This document shows positions 10,120 through 19,613 of a DNA stretch of 33,143 nt, in pieces (positions within the stretch are counted from its first letter, which is position 1; each line of letters starts with the position of its first letter). This DNA comes from Azoarcus sp. (GTDB taxonomy: Bacteria; Pseudomonadota; Gammaproteobacteria; Burkholderiales; Rhodocyclaceae). The stretch is taken from NCBI GenBank assembly GCA_031268195.1, contig JAIRXQ010000068.1:1-33143 (forward strand). Reading direction: 5' to 3'. Under the pieces are notes generated by a model. The model saw only the letters and a list, made by a program, of their open reading frames with translations, was not told where the DNA came from and made no database searches. The translations under genes and the position numbers were made by a program.

Positions 10120-10812
10120 TCAGGGCGTTTGCGCGCCGCCCATATAGGAAAGAATTCTGCCGGCGCGCGCCATTTGCGCGCGTCCGAAGAGGCGCCCATA
10201 GCGGCGCGGGCTGGGCAGCATGACAGCCAGCCGCGCACTTTGCGCCGCGCTCAGGCGGGCGGCCGGGACGCCGAAATAATGTCGCGCCGCCGCCTCCGCC
10301 CCGAAGATGCCGTCGCCCCACTGCGCGACGTTCAGGTAAACCTCCAGAATGCGGCGCTTGCTCCACGTTGCTTCGATCATCAGGGTGATGACCGCTTCTT
10401 GTCCCTTGCGCAGCAAACTGCGGCTTGGGGAGAGGAACAGGTTTTTCGCCAACTGCTGCGTGATGGTCGAGCCGCCGGCGCGCAGCTGGCCGCGGGCGCG
10501 GTTTTTCTCCAGCGCATACTGGATGCCTGCCCAGTCGAAGCCGTTGTGTTCGAGAAAATGGCCGTCTTCGGCGGCGATCACGGCGCGTTTGAGATGAAGG
10601 GAGATGCGCTCGTACGGCACCCAGGTGTATTCGAGGCGCGCGGGTGGTTTTCTGGCTTGCAATTCGGCTTGCGTCCGTTGCATGAAACGGGTCTGCGACG
10701 GATCGGCCATGCGCCACCACAGGATGTTTGCAAAAAACCACAGTTGTGCGCCAACGATGAGCGCGAGGGCGAGCAGGAGCGTGCGCCGCAGCCAGCGGGC
10801 GGCGAATTTCAC
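10120..10812 (-). CDS. mtgA: Monofunctional biosynthetic peptidoglycan transglycosylase
   Basis: A 230-residue GT51 glycosyltransferase that polymerises glycan strands from lipid II at the outer face of the inner membrane. The start is a GTG at 10812 that overlaps the aroE stop as GTGA; upstream sequence in this frame belongs to aroE. There is one N-terminal membrane helix (LLLALALIVGAQLWFFANIL). The catalytic region has AVIAAEDGHFLEHNGFDW with the key Glu, then GGSTITQQLAKNLFLSPSRS, RKGQEAVITLMIEATWSKRR and ILEVYLNVAQWGDGIFGAEA, all standard for MtgA. Length is normal (about 230). It is the third gene of a tonB-aroE-mtgA run and translation is probably coupled to aroE. Confidence 0.95.
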   Translation of the reverse strand: MKFAARWLRRTLLLALALIVGAQLWFFANILWWRMADPSQTRFMQRTQAELQARKPPARLEYTWVPYERISLHLKRAVIAAEDGHFLEHNGFDWAGIQYALEKNRARGQLRAGGSTITQQLAKNLFLSPSRSLLRKGQEAVITLMIEATWSKRRILEVYLNVAQWGDGIFGAEAAARHYFGVPAARLSAAQSARLAVMLPSPRRYGRLFGRAQMARAGRILSYMGGAQTP

Positions 10813-11648
10813 CGCGCCGCCCCCGCCAGCTCGCGGCGCAATTCGGCCAGCACCGCGCCGCTGTCCGGGCGCACGCCGCGCCAGATGGCGAAACTCTCCG
10901 CCGCCTGTTCCACCAGCATGCCGAGCCCGTCGGCGCAACGCGCGGCGCCCGCCGCGCGCGAGGCCGCGAGGAAGGCTTGCGCGGCCTCGCCGTACATCAG
11001 GTCGTAAGCGAACGCGCCGGGGGCGAAAACGCCTTGCGGCAGGGGGGGCAGCGCGTGTTCGAGGCTGGCGGAAGTGGCGTTGATGACCACATCGAACGCG
11101 TCTCCCGCGAGATCCGCGAAGCCCCCGGCGCGGAAAGCGGCCTGGCCACCGTGCGCGGCGAGGGCCGCGTGCAGCTCGCGCGCCCGCGCGCTGCTGCGAT
11201 TGGCGATGACGAGCTTTGCAGGGCGGGCGTCGAGCAGTGGCACGAGCACGCCGCGCGCCGCGCCGCCCGCGCCGAGCAGCAACACGCGCTGCCCGGCGAG
11301 CGGGCAGGCGAGGTTGACGATGAGATCGCGCAGCAGTCCGACGCCGTCGGTGTTGTCGCCCGCGATGCCCTCGTCCGTAAATGTGAGGGTGTTGACCGCG
11401 CCTGCCGCCTGCGCCCGAGTGGAGAGCGCGTCCGCCAGCGCACAGGCGTCGAGTTTGAACGGCACGGTGACGTTTGCGCCGCGCCCACCTTCGCCGCGAA
11501 ACGCCTGCACGGCGGCGGCAAAGCCGTCGCGTGGCGCGCATCGTGCATCGTAGCGCATGTCCTGTCCGGTCTGGCGGACGAACAGGGCGTGAATGCGCGG
11601 CGATTTGCTGTGTTCGACAGGGTTGCCGATGACGGCGTAACGATCCAT
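10809..11648 (-). CDS. aroE: Shikimate dehydrogenase (NADP+)
   Basis: A 279-residue enzyme that reduces 3-dehydroshikimate to shikimate with NADPH, a step toward chorismate. The start is ATG 11648 (MDRYAVIGNPVEHSKSPRIH). Visible hallmarks are the substrate-binding S-K-S-P motif, NVTVPFK with catalytic K65, GDNTDG with D101, and the nucleotide loop GAGGAARGV followed by NRSSARARELH, where the Arg residue favours NADP. Length is typical (about 270-285). It follows tonB by 82 bp and overlaps mtgA by 4 bp. The product ultimately feeds the pheA-hisC-tyrA genes elsewhere in this window. Confidence 0.97.
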   Translation of the reverse strand: MDRYAVIGNPVEHSKSPRIHALFVRQTGQDMRYDARCAPRDGFAAAVQAFRGEGGRGANVTVPFKLDACALADALSTRAQAAGAVNTLTFTDEGIAGDNTDGVGLLRDLIVNLACPLAGQRVLLLGAGGAARGVLVPLLDARPAKLVIANRSSARARELHAALAAHGGQAAFRAGGFADLAGDAFDVVINATSASLEHALPPLPQGVFAPGAFAYDLMYGEAAQAFLAASRAAGAARCADGLGMLVEQAAESFAIWRGVRPDSGAVLAELRRELAGAAR

Positions 11649-11730
11649 GGCGGTGGCGCGGGAAGTCTCGTCGGAGCGGCCATTTTATGGGGAGCGCGCC
11701 GGATGTGGGCGGGAATTGGCTGCTGCCCCG

Positions 11731-12639
11731 TTATCTGTCGGTCAGCCGGGCGGAGAATTTGGAGTTGGTAAACGCCAGCGTCGTCGTGATGACGAGAACG
11801 TCGGTGTCTTGGGCGATATTGGGCGGCAGCGCCGCGTACGGCGCGCCAAAACGCACGATGCGTTCCGCCGTCTCGTTGAGGATCGCGTATTTGGAAGGAT
11901 GGTCGATGGTGATGGAGTCGATGCTGCCATCCTTCCTGACTTCGACGGTCATCGTCAATTTGTCGTACAGGCCGCGTGCCTTGACCGGATAGCTCATGTT
12001 GCCGACCCGCTCGATTTTGCTGCGGAACTGCGCGAAATACATGGCGTATTTGTGTTCCTGCGTGCGTACGGAGACGTAGTTTTTGCGCGGGCGCTGGTTG
12101 TAGAGTCGCATCTTTTCATCGAGCTCGGCCTGCGCCTTGGAGAGCATGGCCACCGAATCGCGCTCGTCCTTGCCGGAGGTGGTTTGGGGATTGATTTCCT
12201 TTTTATTTTCGTCGGCGCTCTCATTCCGGGTGACCGTGAGCGTGCCGTCCCTCGCGGTGAGCACGTTTTCCTGGTTTTGCTGCCGCGGCGCGGCGGCTTG
12301 TTGCTGCCGCGTCAGGTCGACCAGCTCGTCGCCTTCCCTGGCGATGTCGCCCACCGGCAGCGGGGAAGTCGTGCGCACGTCTTCCTCGTTCAGACCGCCG
12401 CCGTCGAGATTGGCCTGCGCATACGCTTGCGGGTCGTCCGGCGCCTTGTCGCTCTTGGCGTTGACCAAAATGACATCGAGCCGGGGCGCGCGCAGCAACG
12501 CCGGATCGATGATCTCGAACTGGATCATCAACACCAGCACGTGAAGCAAAATGGAACCGGCGAGCCCGTAGGCCAGCCCGCGGTTGCCGGGGAGAGTCAG
12601 GGACGCGAACGGATTGGGGAGCGAAAGCGTGTTTGCCAT
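11731..12639 (-). CDS. tonB: Energy transducer TonB-family protein
   Basis: A 302-residue protein from ATG 12639 (MANTLSLPNPFASLTLPGNR); an ATG six codons upstream is possible. A single membrane helix at about 26-46 (AGSILLHVLVLMIQFEI) is followed by a long, polar, Gln- and Asn-rich periplasmic linker instead of the classical Pro-Lys repeats. The C-terminal domain (about 205-300: YFAQFRSKIERVGNMSYP, LTMTVEVRKDGSIDSITID) is TonB-like. Such proteins, with ExbB and ExbD, pass proton-motive energy to outer-membrane receptors; exbBD are not in this window. It sits 55 bp behind the RNB nuclease gene and 82 bp ahead of aroE, an arrangement I associate with betaproteobacteria. A paralogous C-domain is encoded at 7984-8541. 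Confidence 0.85.
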   Translation of the reverse strand: MANTLSLPNPFASLTLPGNRGLAYGLAGSILLHVLVLMIQFEIIDPALLRAPRLDVILVNAKSDKAPDDPQAYAQANLDGGGLNEEDVRTTSPLPVGDIAREGDELVDLTRQQQAAAPRQQNQENVLTARDGTLTVTRNESADENKKEINPQTTSGKDERDSVAMLSKAQAELDEKMRLYNQRPRKNYVSVRTQEHKYAMYFAQFRSKIERVGNMSYPVKARGLYDKLTMTVEVRKDGSIDSITIDHPSKYAILNETAERIVRFGAPYAALPPNIAQDTDVLVITTTLAFTNSKFSARLTDR

Positions 12640-12694
12640 GGGCGGGATTCTACGCAAGCGGACGGGTATCGGGCAGTCTAACTATGGACGGTTC

Positions 12695-14593
12695 TCAAAA
12701 TTCGGGCTCTTCCGGCATACCGGGGTCGGGCTCGGCCAGGGTGACAATATAGCGGGCGTCGACTTCCACATCGAGCAAGTCGCTGCCTGTAATCGCCAGC
12801 GCCACCCTCGAACCGGGCAGTTGTGGGGGCAGCGAGGGCACCTTGAGCACGAGCGGGGCATCGGCCAGCCGCACCAGATTGTCGCGCAATACGATAGCCT
12901 GCGCCGTGCGCAATTCGTTCTGCCGTAGCCAGCGCACACACCAGTAGCGTTCCATGCGGCGCTGGAATTCGGCGTATTCGGCGTAAGTCAGCTCGAAATC
13001 ACGCATCGCCACCGTCAAATCCAGCGATTTTGGCGCGAAAGGCGGCGCCTTGCCCGCGAGCACGGCAACGATCTGCCATTGATTGACCAGATCGACGTAA
13101 CGGCGCAGCGGCGAGCTCGACCAGGCGTAGCAATCGACGCCCAGCCCTTCGTGCGGCGCGGCCACGGTCGCCATCTTCACCTTGCCGCCCCCTTGCACGC
13201 GATACAGGCCGGGTACGCCCGCATCCGCGAGTAGCCGTCCCCATGTGGTGTTGGCGAAAATCATCAGTTCCGCGACGAGTTTGTCCATTGGCGAGCCGCG
13301 CAGACGATGGCCGATCGTGATGGCGCCGGGGCCGTCCGGGGTCATTTGCACCCAGTCGACCGCGAAGTTGTAGTCGACCTGGTTCGCGTGCGCGGAGGGC
13401 TTGCCGCGCCCGGCTTCGAGCACGGTGGCGAGCTCCCAGAGCAGGACGAGTTCCTTCTTCCACGGGAACTCCGGGCCGCCTTCGGCCAGCGTCGCTTCGT
13501 TGAACAGCGGCTCGATGTCGTGATGGCGCAGGTTGGCGGTCACCGGCACGAGTTCGATGCGGCTCTCGCTGGCCGTCACGGTGAGGTCGGCGCGCACATC
13601 GAGGTACAGCGACACGGCGGGCCGGGTGCTGCCCGCCGCCAGTGTGAAGGCGGACACCACTTCGTCGGGCAGCATGGTGATCTTGTTGCCCGGCATGTAG
13701 ACAGTCGACAGCCGCCGCCGCGCGATGGCATCCAGCGCCGCGCCGCGCGCAAAGCCGAGCGCCGGGGCCGCGATGTGGATGCCGACCTTCCAGCCGCCTT
13801 CGGGCCTGGCGGTCACCGAAAAGGCATCGTCGATCTCGGTGGTATGCGCGTCGTCGATGGAGAAAGCGGAGACTTCCGCGCACGGCAAGCCGTCGGGCGG
13901 CGTGGGCGCATCGAATGGCGGGAACGCGGTGCCTTCCGGGAAGAATTCGAACAGGAAACGGTTGAAGTGATAATCGTGGCTCGACGAGAGCGCGCCGCAT
14001 TTCAAAAGCAGCTTCGCCGCCGACAGGCCGGTGTCCACGCAGGCCGCTTCCAGCGCCTTGACTTCGAGGCGGTTGCGGTCGGGGCGGTACAGGAGCTGCG
14101 AAACCATGCTGGTGAATTCGGCGGGCAGGCGTCCGTCCGCGAGTTCGGCGCGCATCTTCTCGGTGGCCTCGGCCTGCTGACGCTTTTTCTCCATTCCGCT
14201 CTTGGCCGCGCGCAGGATGTCCTCCGGCGCTTTGCGGTAGCGGCCGCGGCCCTTGCGGTGGAACCACATCGGCGCGGCGTGCAGCGCGAACAGCATGGTG
14301 GCCGCTTCCAGCGCGCTGGGCGTGTGCCCGAAGTAATCGGTGGCCAGCTCGACGAAACCGAATTCGCCGTCGCCGCACACTTCCCACAGGAAATCGGTGT
14401 CCTGCTCGGCGGCGGCGCGCTCGGCGCGCTCCAGCAAGTCGGCGGGCGCGGGCTCGCGGAATTCGAGCAACACACTGGCGCGCTTGGTCTTCACCCGCTT
14501 GCCGTGGGTGTTCTCGACTTGAAGCGAGCTATCGTTATCGGCAAGGACGGTTCCAGCTCTGAAGGAACCGTCTTCCTCGAACAAAACGAACAT
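12695..14593 (-). CDS. RNB-domain exoribonuclease (RNase II/R superfamily)
   Basis: A 632-residue ribonuclease expected to degrade RNA from the 3' end in the cytoplasm. The start is ATG 14593 (MFVLFEEDGSFRAGTVLADN), which matches the usual N-terminus of betaproteobacterial homologues; the frame stays open upstream without family similarity. An N-terminal small beta-barrel (1-50) is followed by a helical domain, then the RNB catalytic core with AFSIDDAHTTEIDDAFSVTA, whose acidic residues bind the two metal ions, VGIHIAAPALGFARGAALD, and TVYMPGNKITMLPDEVVSAF. Near the end come YAWSSSPLRRYVDLVNQWQI and a short S1-like tail. The length is close to RNase II (about 640) and well below RNase R (about 810). 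It lies 55 bp ahead of tonB. Confidence 0.92.
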   Translation of the reverse strand: MFVLFEEDGSFRAGTVLADNDSSLQVENTHGKRVKTKRASVLLEFREPAPADLLERAERAAAEQDTDFLWEVCGDGEFGFVELATDYFGHTPSALEAATMLFALHAAPMWFHRKGRGRYRKAPEDILRAAKSGMEKKRQQAEATEKMRAELADGRLPAEFTSMVSQLLYRPDRNRLEVKALEAACVDTGLSAAKLLLKCGALSSSHDYHFNRFLFEFFPEGTAFPPFDAPTPPDGLPCAEVSAFSIDDAHTTEIDDAFSVTARPEGGWKVGIHIAAPALGFARGAALDAIARRRLSTVYMPGNKITMLPDEVVSAFTLAAGSTRPAVSLYLDVRADLTVTASESRIELVPVTANLRHHDIEPLFNEATLAEGGPEFPWKKELVLLWELATVLEAGRGKPSAHANQVDYNFAVDWVQMTPDGPGAITIGHRLRGSPMDKLVAELMIFANTTWGRLLADAGVPGLYRVQGGGKVKMATVAAPHEGLGVDCYAWSSSPLRRYVDLVNQWQIVAVLAGKAPPFAPKSLDLTVAMRDFELTYAEYAEFQRRMERYWCVRWLRQNELRTAQAIVLRDNLVRLADAPLVLKVPSLPPQLPGSRVALAITGSDLLDVEVDARYIVTLAEPDPGMPEEPEF

Positions 14594-14701
14594 CGAAAAA
14601 GAGGTGGCGATGAAAACGTGCCAGTTTAATGGATTCGGTGCGCGGGCGCGGGGGTGGTTTGCACACAACGGAGGCCGCGTGAGGGGAAGATCACCGCGCG
14701 T

Positions 14702-15553
14702 TCAATCCAGCGCGCTCCACTCCACCCAGCCGAATGCGCCGGTGGCGATCACGATCACCCCGAAGACGATGCGATACCACGCGAAGGACACGAAGGTATG
14801 CGTGGAGATGAAGCGCAGCAGGAAGCGCACCGCCCACATCGCGGAGACGAAAGAAGCGATGCAGCCCACCGCCAGCTCTGGCAGGCGGCTTGCGTCGAGC
14901 GCCGCCGTGCCCCACGACTTGTAGATGTCGAAAACCGTGGCCGCGAACATGGTCGGAATGGCGAGGAAGAACGAAAACTCGGTCGCCGCCTTGCGCGACA
15001 GCCCGAAAATCATGCCGCCGATGATCGTCGCTCCCGAACGCGAGGTGCCGGGAATCATCGCCAGCGCCTGTGCGAAACCCACCTTGACGGCGGTTTTCGC
15101 ATCGATGTCGTCGAGCTCGATGCCCTTGTTCGTCTCCTGTTCCTTGCCGGGCCGCTCGATGAACAAAATGATGATCCCGCCCACGATCAACGCGGCCGCC
15201 ACCACCCACGGATTGAACAGATATCCCTTGATGAGCTTGTGGAAGATCAGACCCAACACGGCCGCGGGCAGGAAGGCGAGCACGAGCATCGTCACGAAGC
15301 GCACGGCGGAACGTTCCGGATGCGCCCGCAACACGCCCGTCACCACCTCAGCGAGCTTGGTGCGATATGCCCAGCACACCGCAAGGATGGCCGCCAGCTG
15401 GATGATGATCTCGAACACCTTGGCGAAGTCGTCGTTGTAATCGAGCAGATCGCCCGCGATGATGAGATGGCCGGTGGAGGAGATCGGCAAAAATTCGGTC
15501 AGACCCTCGATGATGCCGAGAATCAACGCCTTGAGAAGGAGCAGGGTATCCAT
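14702..15553 (-). CDS. uppP: Undecaprenyl-diphosphatase (BacA/UppP)
   Basis: A 283-residue integral membrane phosphatase that recycles undecaprenyl pyrophosphate to the monophosphate carrier needed for cell-wall building; extra copies give bacitracin resistance. The start is ATG 15553 ([20 protein letters not shown]). The two family motifs are present: [16 protein letters not shown] near residue 16 and [18 protein letters not shown] in the second half. About eight hydrophobic helices alternate with short loops. Length is near the usual 270-280. It stands alone by spacing, 164 bp after the kinase gene and 108 bp before the RNB nuclease gene, so may have its own promoter. Confidence 0.97.
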   Translation of the reverse strand: MDTLLLLKALILGIIEGLTEFLPISSTGHLIIAGDLLDYNDDFAKVFEIIIQLAAILAVCWAYRTKLAEVVTGVLRAHPERSAVRFVTMLVLAFLPAAVLGLIFHKLIKGYLFNPWVVAAALIVGGIIILFIERPGKEQETNKGIELDDIDAKTAVKVGFAQALAMIPGTSRSGATIIGGMIFGLSRKAATEFSFFLAIPTMFAATVFDIYKSWGTAALDASRLPELAVGCIASFVSAMWAVRFLLRFISTHTFVSFAWYRIVFGVIVIATGAFGWVEWSALD

Positions 15554-15717
15554 GAGTGCGATGGCCGGGACGCGGAAAAGCGGCGATTATAACGAAGGCG
15601 CTTTTCCGTGCCCGGTTCTTCCGGTGCGGCGGGTGTATCCCTGCACAGGGCAGCGATGCCGCAGGCAACCGCAAGCCGGTTGAGCCAATCGCCGGCCAGC
15701 CGAGCCAACCTTCCCGC

Positions 15718-17016
15718 TCACACCCCCAGATTCGCCACCCGCGAACTCGTCAGCGACAGCCTCGTCGCCAGCACTTCCAGAAACGCTTTGTAGAAGTGCA
15801 TGCGACAAGCGTCGGAGGCGCGTTGCAGCGCCTTGGCGCGAATGGTGATGACGCGCACGACCGAGGTCGCCTCCACCGAGGCCGAGCGCACGCCCTTGCC
15901 TGCGGAGAACAGGGCGATTTCGCCGAAACAGTCGCCGGGGGTGAATACGCCGAGGAGTGCGCCGCTGCGCCGGACGCGGGCTTCGCCTTCGGCGAGGAAG
16001 CAGAAGTAGTCGCCCGCTTCGCCTTCTTTCAGGATCACGGTGCCGGGCTGGAACTGGCTCCATTGCGAGAAGCCGATGGTTTCCCAAAGCTCCGGCTCGG
16101 TGAAATCGCGGAAAAAGGCGATGTCGCGCAGGAACTGGAATTTGCGTGTTTCGGGGATGGATTCGCGTTCGGGTTCGGTGACGACGTTGCGAAAGGCGAG
16201 CATCAGGTCGTGCGAGAACTCGGCCCAATTCTGGTAGCGTCGTTCGATGTCCTTGTCCATCGCGCGGCGCACGATGACATCCAGCGGCTCGGGGATCTCC
16301 GGGCGATATTCCGTGACCAGGGGCGGCAATTCGTGGGCGATGCGATAGACGAGGTTGTAGTTGTTGTCGGTCTCGAAGGGCAGGTGGCCGGTGAGCAACT
16401 GATACATCACCACGCCGAGCGAGTAGATGTCGGCGCGATGGTCGAGCAGCGGCGATTCGCGCACCTGCTGCGGCGACATGTAGGCGGGCGAGCCAAGGTT
16501 GGCAATCTGCGTGGTGTCGGAGGCGGCCTGAAAGGCCGCGCCGAAATCCGAGACGCGGATGTCGCTGCCTTCGGAGGTGGCGAGCAGGATGTTGGCCGGT
16601 TTGATGTCGCGGTGGGTGACGCCCTTGTGAAAGGCGAAATCGAGTGCGCGCGAACATTTGAAGACGATTTCGATCACGCGCTCGAACGGAGCGAGTCCGC
16701 CCGGCTGCGCCAGCGGCTCCAGCGTGCCGCCGGGCACGTACTCCATGGCGATGTAGGCGTCGTCCTCGTCGATGACCGCATCGAAAATGCGCACGATGTG
16801 GGGGTGATGCAGCTTGCCCGCCAGCGAAGCTTCGTTGATGAGCAGCTGGCGGAACAGATGCCCCCGCCGCGGGTCGCGGAACCATGCCGGGTCGAGCCGC
16901 TTGAGCGCGACTTCGCGCTGGTGGAACGGGTCCCACGCGAGATAGACGTTGGCGGTCGCGCCGGTGCCGAGCAAGCGGCGGATTTCGTATTTGCCGAGGC
17001 GCTCCGGCAGGTTCAT
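15718..17016 (-). CDS. Serine/threonine protein kinase fused to a cyclic-nucleotide-binding domain
   Basis: A 432-residue soluble protein. Residues 1-275 are a Hanks-type kinase with G-loop LGTGATANV (16-24), ATP-binding K39 in VALKRL, E62, HRD 135-137 with D137 as base, DFG 157-159, and [10 protein letters not shown] in place of the usual APE segment. All key catalytic residues are present, so it should be active. Residues about 295-420 are a Crp/PKA-type cNMP domain with [18 protein letters not shown], including the expected Glu and Arg of the phosphate-binding cassette. There is no membrane segment and no HTH. This layout suggests a kinase gated by cAMP or c-di-nucleotide; ligand and targets are unknown. 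The ATG at 17016 overlaps the argH stop as ATGA, so translation is likely coupled to argH. Confidence 0.93.
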   Translation of the reverse strand: MNLPERLGKYEIRRLLGTGATANVYLAWDPFHQREVALKRLDPAWFRDPRRGHLFRQLLINEASLAGKLHHPHIVRIFDAVIDEDDAYIAMEYVPGGTLEPLAQPGGLAPFERVIEIVFKCSRALDFAFHKGVTHRDIKPANILLATSEGSDIRVSDFGAAFQAASDTTQIANLGSPAYMSPQQVRESPLLDHRADIYSLGVVMYQLLTGHLPFETDNNYNLVYRIAHELPPLVTEYRPEIPEPLDVIVRRAMDKDIERRYQNWAEFSHDLMLAFRNVVTEPERESIPETRKFQFLRDIAFFRDFTEPELWETIGFSQWSQFQPGTVILKEGEAGDYFCFLAEGEARVRRSGALLGVFTPGDCFGEIALFSAGKGVRSASVEATSVVRVITIRAKALQRASDACRMHFYKAFLEVLATRLSLTSSRVANLGV

Positions 17017-18467
17017 GGCGCGGAGGTGTCTGTATCCAGCGCGGCGCGGGCGCGGGCGATGGCGGCGCGCACGGCTTGCGGCGCAGTGCCGCCGATGTGG
17101 GCGCGCGCGGCAAGCGACCCTTCCACGCTCAATGCGGCGAGCGCGTCGTCGGCCAGTTTTTCCGCCGCGCCAGGCGTTTTGCCCAGGGCCGCGCGCAAGT
17201 CGGCGAGCGGCAGGCGGGCAATGTCGAGTCCGCACGCCTCGGCGGCGCGCACCGCCTGCGCCACGGCTTCGTGCGCATCGCGAAAGGGCAAACCCTTTTT
17301 CACCAGATAGTCCGCGAGGTCGGTGGCGGTGGCGTGGCCTTGCGCAAGCGCGGCGTGCATGGCCTCGGGCCTCACGCGCACGCCGCCGATCATGTCGGCG
17401 TAGATGCGCAGGGTATCGATGGCGGTGTCGGCGGCGTCGAACAGCGGCTCTTTGTCCTCCTGATTGTCCTTGTTGTAGGCGAGCGGCTGCCCTTTCATCA
17501 AGGTCAGCAGCGCGACGAGATGGCCGTTGACACGCCCGGTTTTGCCGCGCACCAGTTCGGGGACGTCGGGGTTTTTCTTCTGCGGCATGATCGAGGAGCC
17601 GGTACAGAAGCGATCCGCGAGGTCGATGAAGCCGAAGCGCGGACTCATCCACAAAATGAGTTCTTCCGACAGCCTGGAGAGGTGCGTCATCAAGAGCGCC
17701 ACCGCTGCGCAGAATTCGATGGCGAAATCGCGGTCGCTCACGGCGTCGAGCGAATTGCGGCACAGGTCCTCGAAACCGAGTGCATGCGCGACGAATTCGC
17801 GGTCGATGGGGTAGGTGGTGCCCGCGAGCGCCGCCGCGCCGAGCGGCAGGCGGTTGACGCGGCGGCGGCAGTCCGTGAAGCGTTCGGCGTCGCGGCGGGT
17901 CATCTCGTAGTAGGCGAGCAGATGATGGCCGAAGGTCACCGGCTGCGCCACTTGCAGATGCGTGAAGCCGGGCATCGGCGTGGCGGCGTGTGCTTCGGCC
18001 ACATCCAGCAGGCGGCGCTGGAGCGCCGTGAGCAAGGCGAGGATCTGGTCGATGGCATCGCGCAGCCACAGGCGGATGTCGGTGGCGACCTGATCGTTGC
18101 GGCTGCGCCCGGTGTGCAGGCGCTTGCCGGCATCGCCCACGAGCGCGGTCAGGCGCTTTTCGATGTTCAGGTGCACATCTTCATCGTCGAGATTCCAGTT
18201 GAATTCGCCGCGTTCGATTTCGGCCGCGATCTGCGCCATGCCGCGCTCGATGTCCGCCAGCTCCTCCGCGCCGATGATGCCCTGTCTGGCGAGCATCCGG
18301 GCATGGGCAAGCGAGCCGCGAATGTCCTGCGCCGCCATGCGGCGGTCGAAATTCACCGAGGCGGTGTAACGCTTGACCAGCTCGGATACCGGCTCGCTGA
18401 AACGGCCCGACCATGTTTTGGCGAGTGTGCCGGAAGTCGCGGGGGGGGGATTCTGCTTTGTGGTCAT
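17013..18467 (-). CDS. argH: Argininosuccinate lyase
   Basis: A 484-residue fumarase/aspartase-superfamily enzyme; it splits argininosuccinate into arginine and fumarate, the last step of arginine synthesis. The start is ATG 18467 ([20 protein letters not shown]); the frame remains open to 18602 without family similarity. Conserved parts: [57 protein letters not shown] with the general-acid His, and the superfamily signature [12 protein letters not shown]. It is about 20 residues longer than many homologues because of the N-terminal extension, where codons 6-8 are a run of nine C. A terminator-like hairpin lies just upstream (18484-18508). It is divergent from the AlgZ-like kinase gene and overlaps the downstream protein kinase by 4 bp. 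Confidence 0.97.
   Translation of the reverse strand: MTTKQNPPPATSGTLAKTWSGRFSEPVSELVKRYTASVNFDRRMAAQDIRGSLAHARMLARQGIIGAEELADIERGMAQIAAEIERGEFNWNLDDEDVHLNIEKRLTALVGDAGKRLHTGRSRNDQVATDIRLWLRDAIDQILALLTALQRRLLDVAEAHAATPMPGFTHLQVAQPVTFGHHLLAYYEMTRRDAERFTDCRRRVNRLPLGAAALAGTTYPIDREFVAHALGFEDLCRNSLDAVSDRDFAIEFCAAVALLMTHLSRLSEELILWMSPRFGFIDLADRFCTGSSIMPQKKNPDVPELVRGKTGRVNGHLVALLTLMKGQPLAYNKDNQEDKEPLFDAADTAIDTLRIYADMIGGVRVRPEAMHAALAQGHATATDLADYLVKKGLPFRDAHEAVAQAVRAAEACGLDIARLPLADLRAALGKTPGAAEKLADDALAALSVEGSLAARAHIGGTAPQAVRAAIARARAALDTDTSAP
18441..18449 (-). repeat. Homopolymer run of nine C in the argH 5' coding end
   Basis: Nine G on the plus strand (nine C in the coding strand), codons 6-8 (Pro-Pro-Pro) of argH. 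A run of this length can slip during replication and shift the frame near the start; an in-frame restart further in could rescue translation. Confidence 0.9.
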
Positions 18468-18483
18468 ATTGAGTCGTGATCGC

Positions 18484-18508
18484 AAAAAGCACCGCCCGCG
18501 GGCAGTGC
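18484..18508 (-). terminator. Terminator-like hairpin in the argH leader
   Basis: A near-perfect palindrome at 18489-18508 (GCAC-CGCC / GGC-A-GTGC arms with one mismatch) is followed on the minus strand by five T (18484-18488). It ends 16 bp before the argH ATG and no minus-strand gene ends upstream, so it may act as an attenuator. The short, mismatched stem makes this tentative. Confidence 0.4.
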
Positions 18509-18584
18509 CTGGAAATCGGGGGACATACAATCGGGGGGCATGGTTGGGTCGGGCGTCCCGGTGCGCGGCCCGAACGCAATTTCG

Positions 18585-19613
18585 ATGGCAAGTATAGAAC
18601 AAAAGCCTTTACGCGCCCCGCGTACTTCCTTGCCGGATTTTCGCAATTTGGGCGTGATCCTGCGTGTGCTGTTGGCGGTCAATTTGCTGGCGGCGCTCAC
18701 TGTGCTGGTGCGCGCCGACGCCGCCGCGCAGGTGGGCGCCGAACTGCTGTTGATGGCCGCGCGCGTGGAGTTGCCGCTGTTCTGTGCGCTGCTCGCGTTA
18801 TTCGCGCTCGCGCCGTGGATCGCGTGCCAACGCCTGCCGCGCGCCGCCGCGCTGGTGGTGGCGCTGGCCGTTTTCGTCATGCTGGTGTTGTGGCCGCTGC
18901 TCTCCGGCGAGGGTGACAACCTCGGACGCTGGCTGATGTGGACACTGAGCGCCGCCGCGATGACCCTGCTCTATTTCGATTACCGCACCTGCCGCTACTC
19001 GCCCGCGCTCACCGAAGCGCGCCTGCTGGCGCTCACCGCGCGCATTCGCCCGCATTTCCTGTTCAACTCGCTCAACGCCGTGCTTGGCGTCATCCGCTCC
19101 GATCCGCGCCGCGCCGAGCGCGCGCTGGAAGAGCTGGCCGATCTGTTCCGCGTCTTTATGCGTGACAATCGTGATCTGGTGCCGCTCGCGGATGAAATTG
19201 CGTTGTGCGAGCGCTATGTCAGCGTGGAGCAACTGCGTCTGGGCGACAAGCTGTGCGTACGCTGGGAAATCGGGGAATTTCCGCCGGAGATGCCGCGCGC
19301 CGCCATCCTCGTGCCGCCGCTGCTCCTGCAACCGCTGCTGGAGAACGCTATCTATCACGGCATCGAAGCGAGCGCCGAGGGCGGCGAAATCGTGGTGCGA
19401 CTGGCGGCGCGGCGCGACAAGCTCACGCTCGAAGTCGATAACCCGCTCGTGGAAGCGTCCGCGCATCGCAATGGCAACAAGATGGCGCTGGACAACATCC
19501 GCGAACGCCTGATGCTCTATTACGACCTCGAAGCCGAACTGGTCAGCGCCCATCGCGGCGGGCGCTATTGCGTGCGAGTGAGCCTGCCGGTGAAGCAGGA
19601 GGCGGCGCGATGA
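18585..19613 (+). CDS. algZ: Sensor histidine kinase, LytS/AlgZ (FimS) type
   Basis: A 342-residue membrane kinase from ATG 18585 ([20 protein letters not shown]); an ATG at 18540 is also possible but its G-rich run is too close to serve as a ribosome-binding site. Four hydrophobic helices span about 23-130. The cytoplasmic part is a His_kinase domain with H157 in [20 protein letters not shown], followed by [16 protein letters not shown], the ATP-binding N box (N254), and a poorly conserved G region ([12 protein letters not shown]). There is no periplasmic sensor domain, as in AlgZ. It overlaps the response-regulator gene by ATGA and should phosphorylate its product. It is divergent from argH, with the shared control region at 18468-18584. 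The signal it senses is unknown. Confidence 0.9.
   Translation: MASIEQKPLRAPRTSLPDFRNLGVILRVLLAVNLLAALTVLVRADAAAQVGAELLLMAARVELPLFCALLALFALAPWIACQRLPRAAALVVALAVFVMLVLWPLLSGEGDNLGRWLMWTLSAAAMTLLYFDYRTCRYSPALTEARLLALTARIRPHFLFNSLNAVLGVIRSDPRRAERALEELADLFRVFMRDNRDLVPLADEIALCERYVSVEQLRLGDKLCVRWEIGEFPPEMPRAAILVPPLLLQPLLENAIYHGIEASAEGGEIVVRLAARRDKLTLEVDNPLVEASAHRNGNKMALDNIRERLMLYYDLEAELVSAHRGGRYCVRVSLPVKQEAAR

Noticed and set aside
13307-14629. Open frame of 440 codons opposite the RNB nuclease gene
   Set aside because: Antisense shadow with no recognisable domain; the RNB motifs lie on the minus strand.
15556-17310. Open frame of 584 codons opposite the kinase and argH genes
   Set aside because: Antisense shadow running through two well-supported genes; no recognisable domain.
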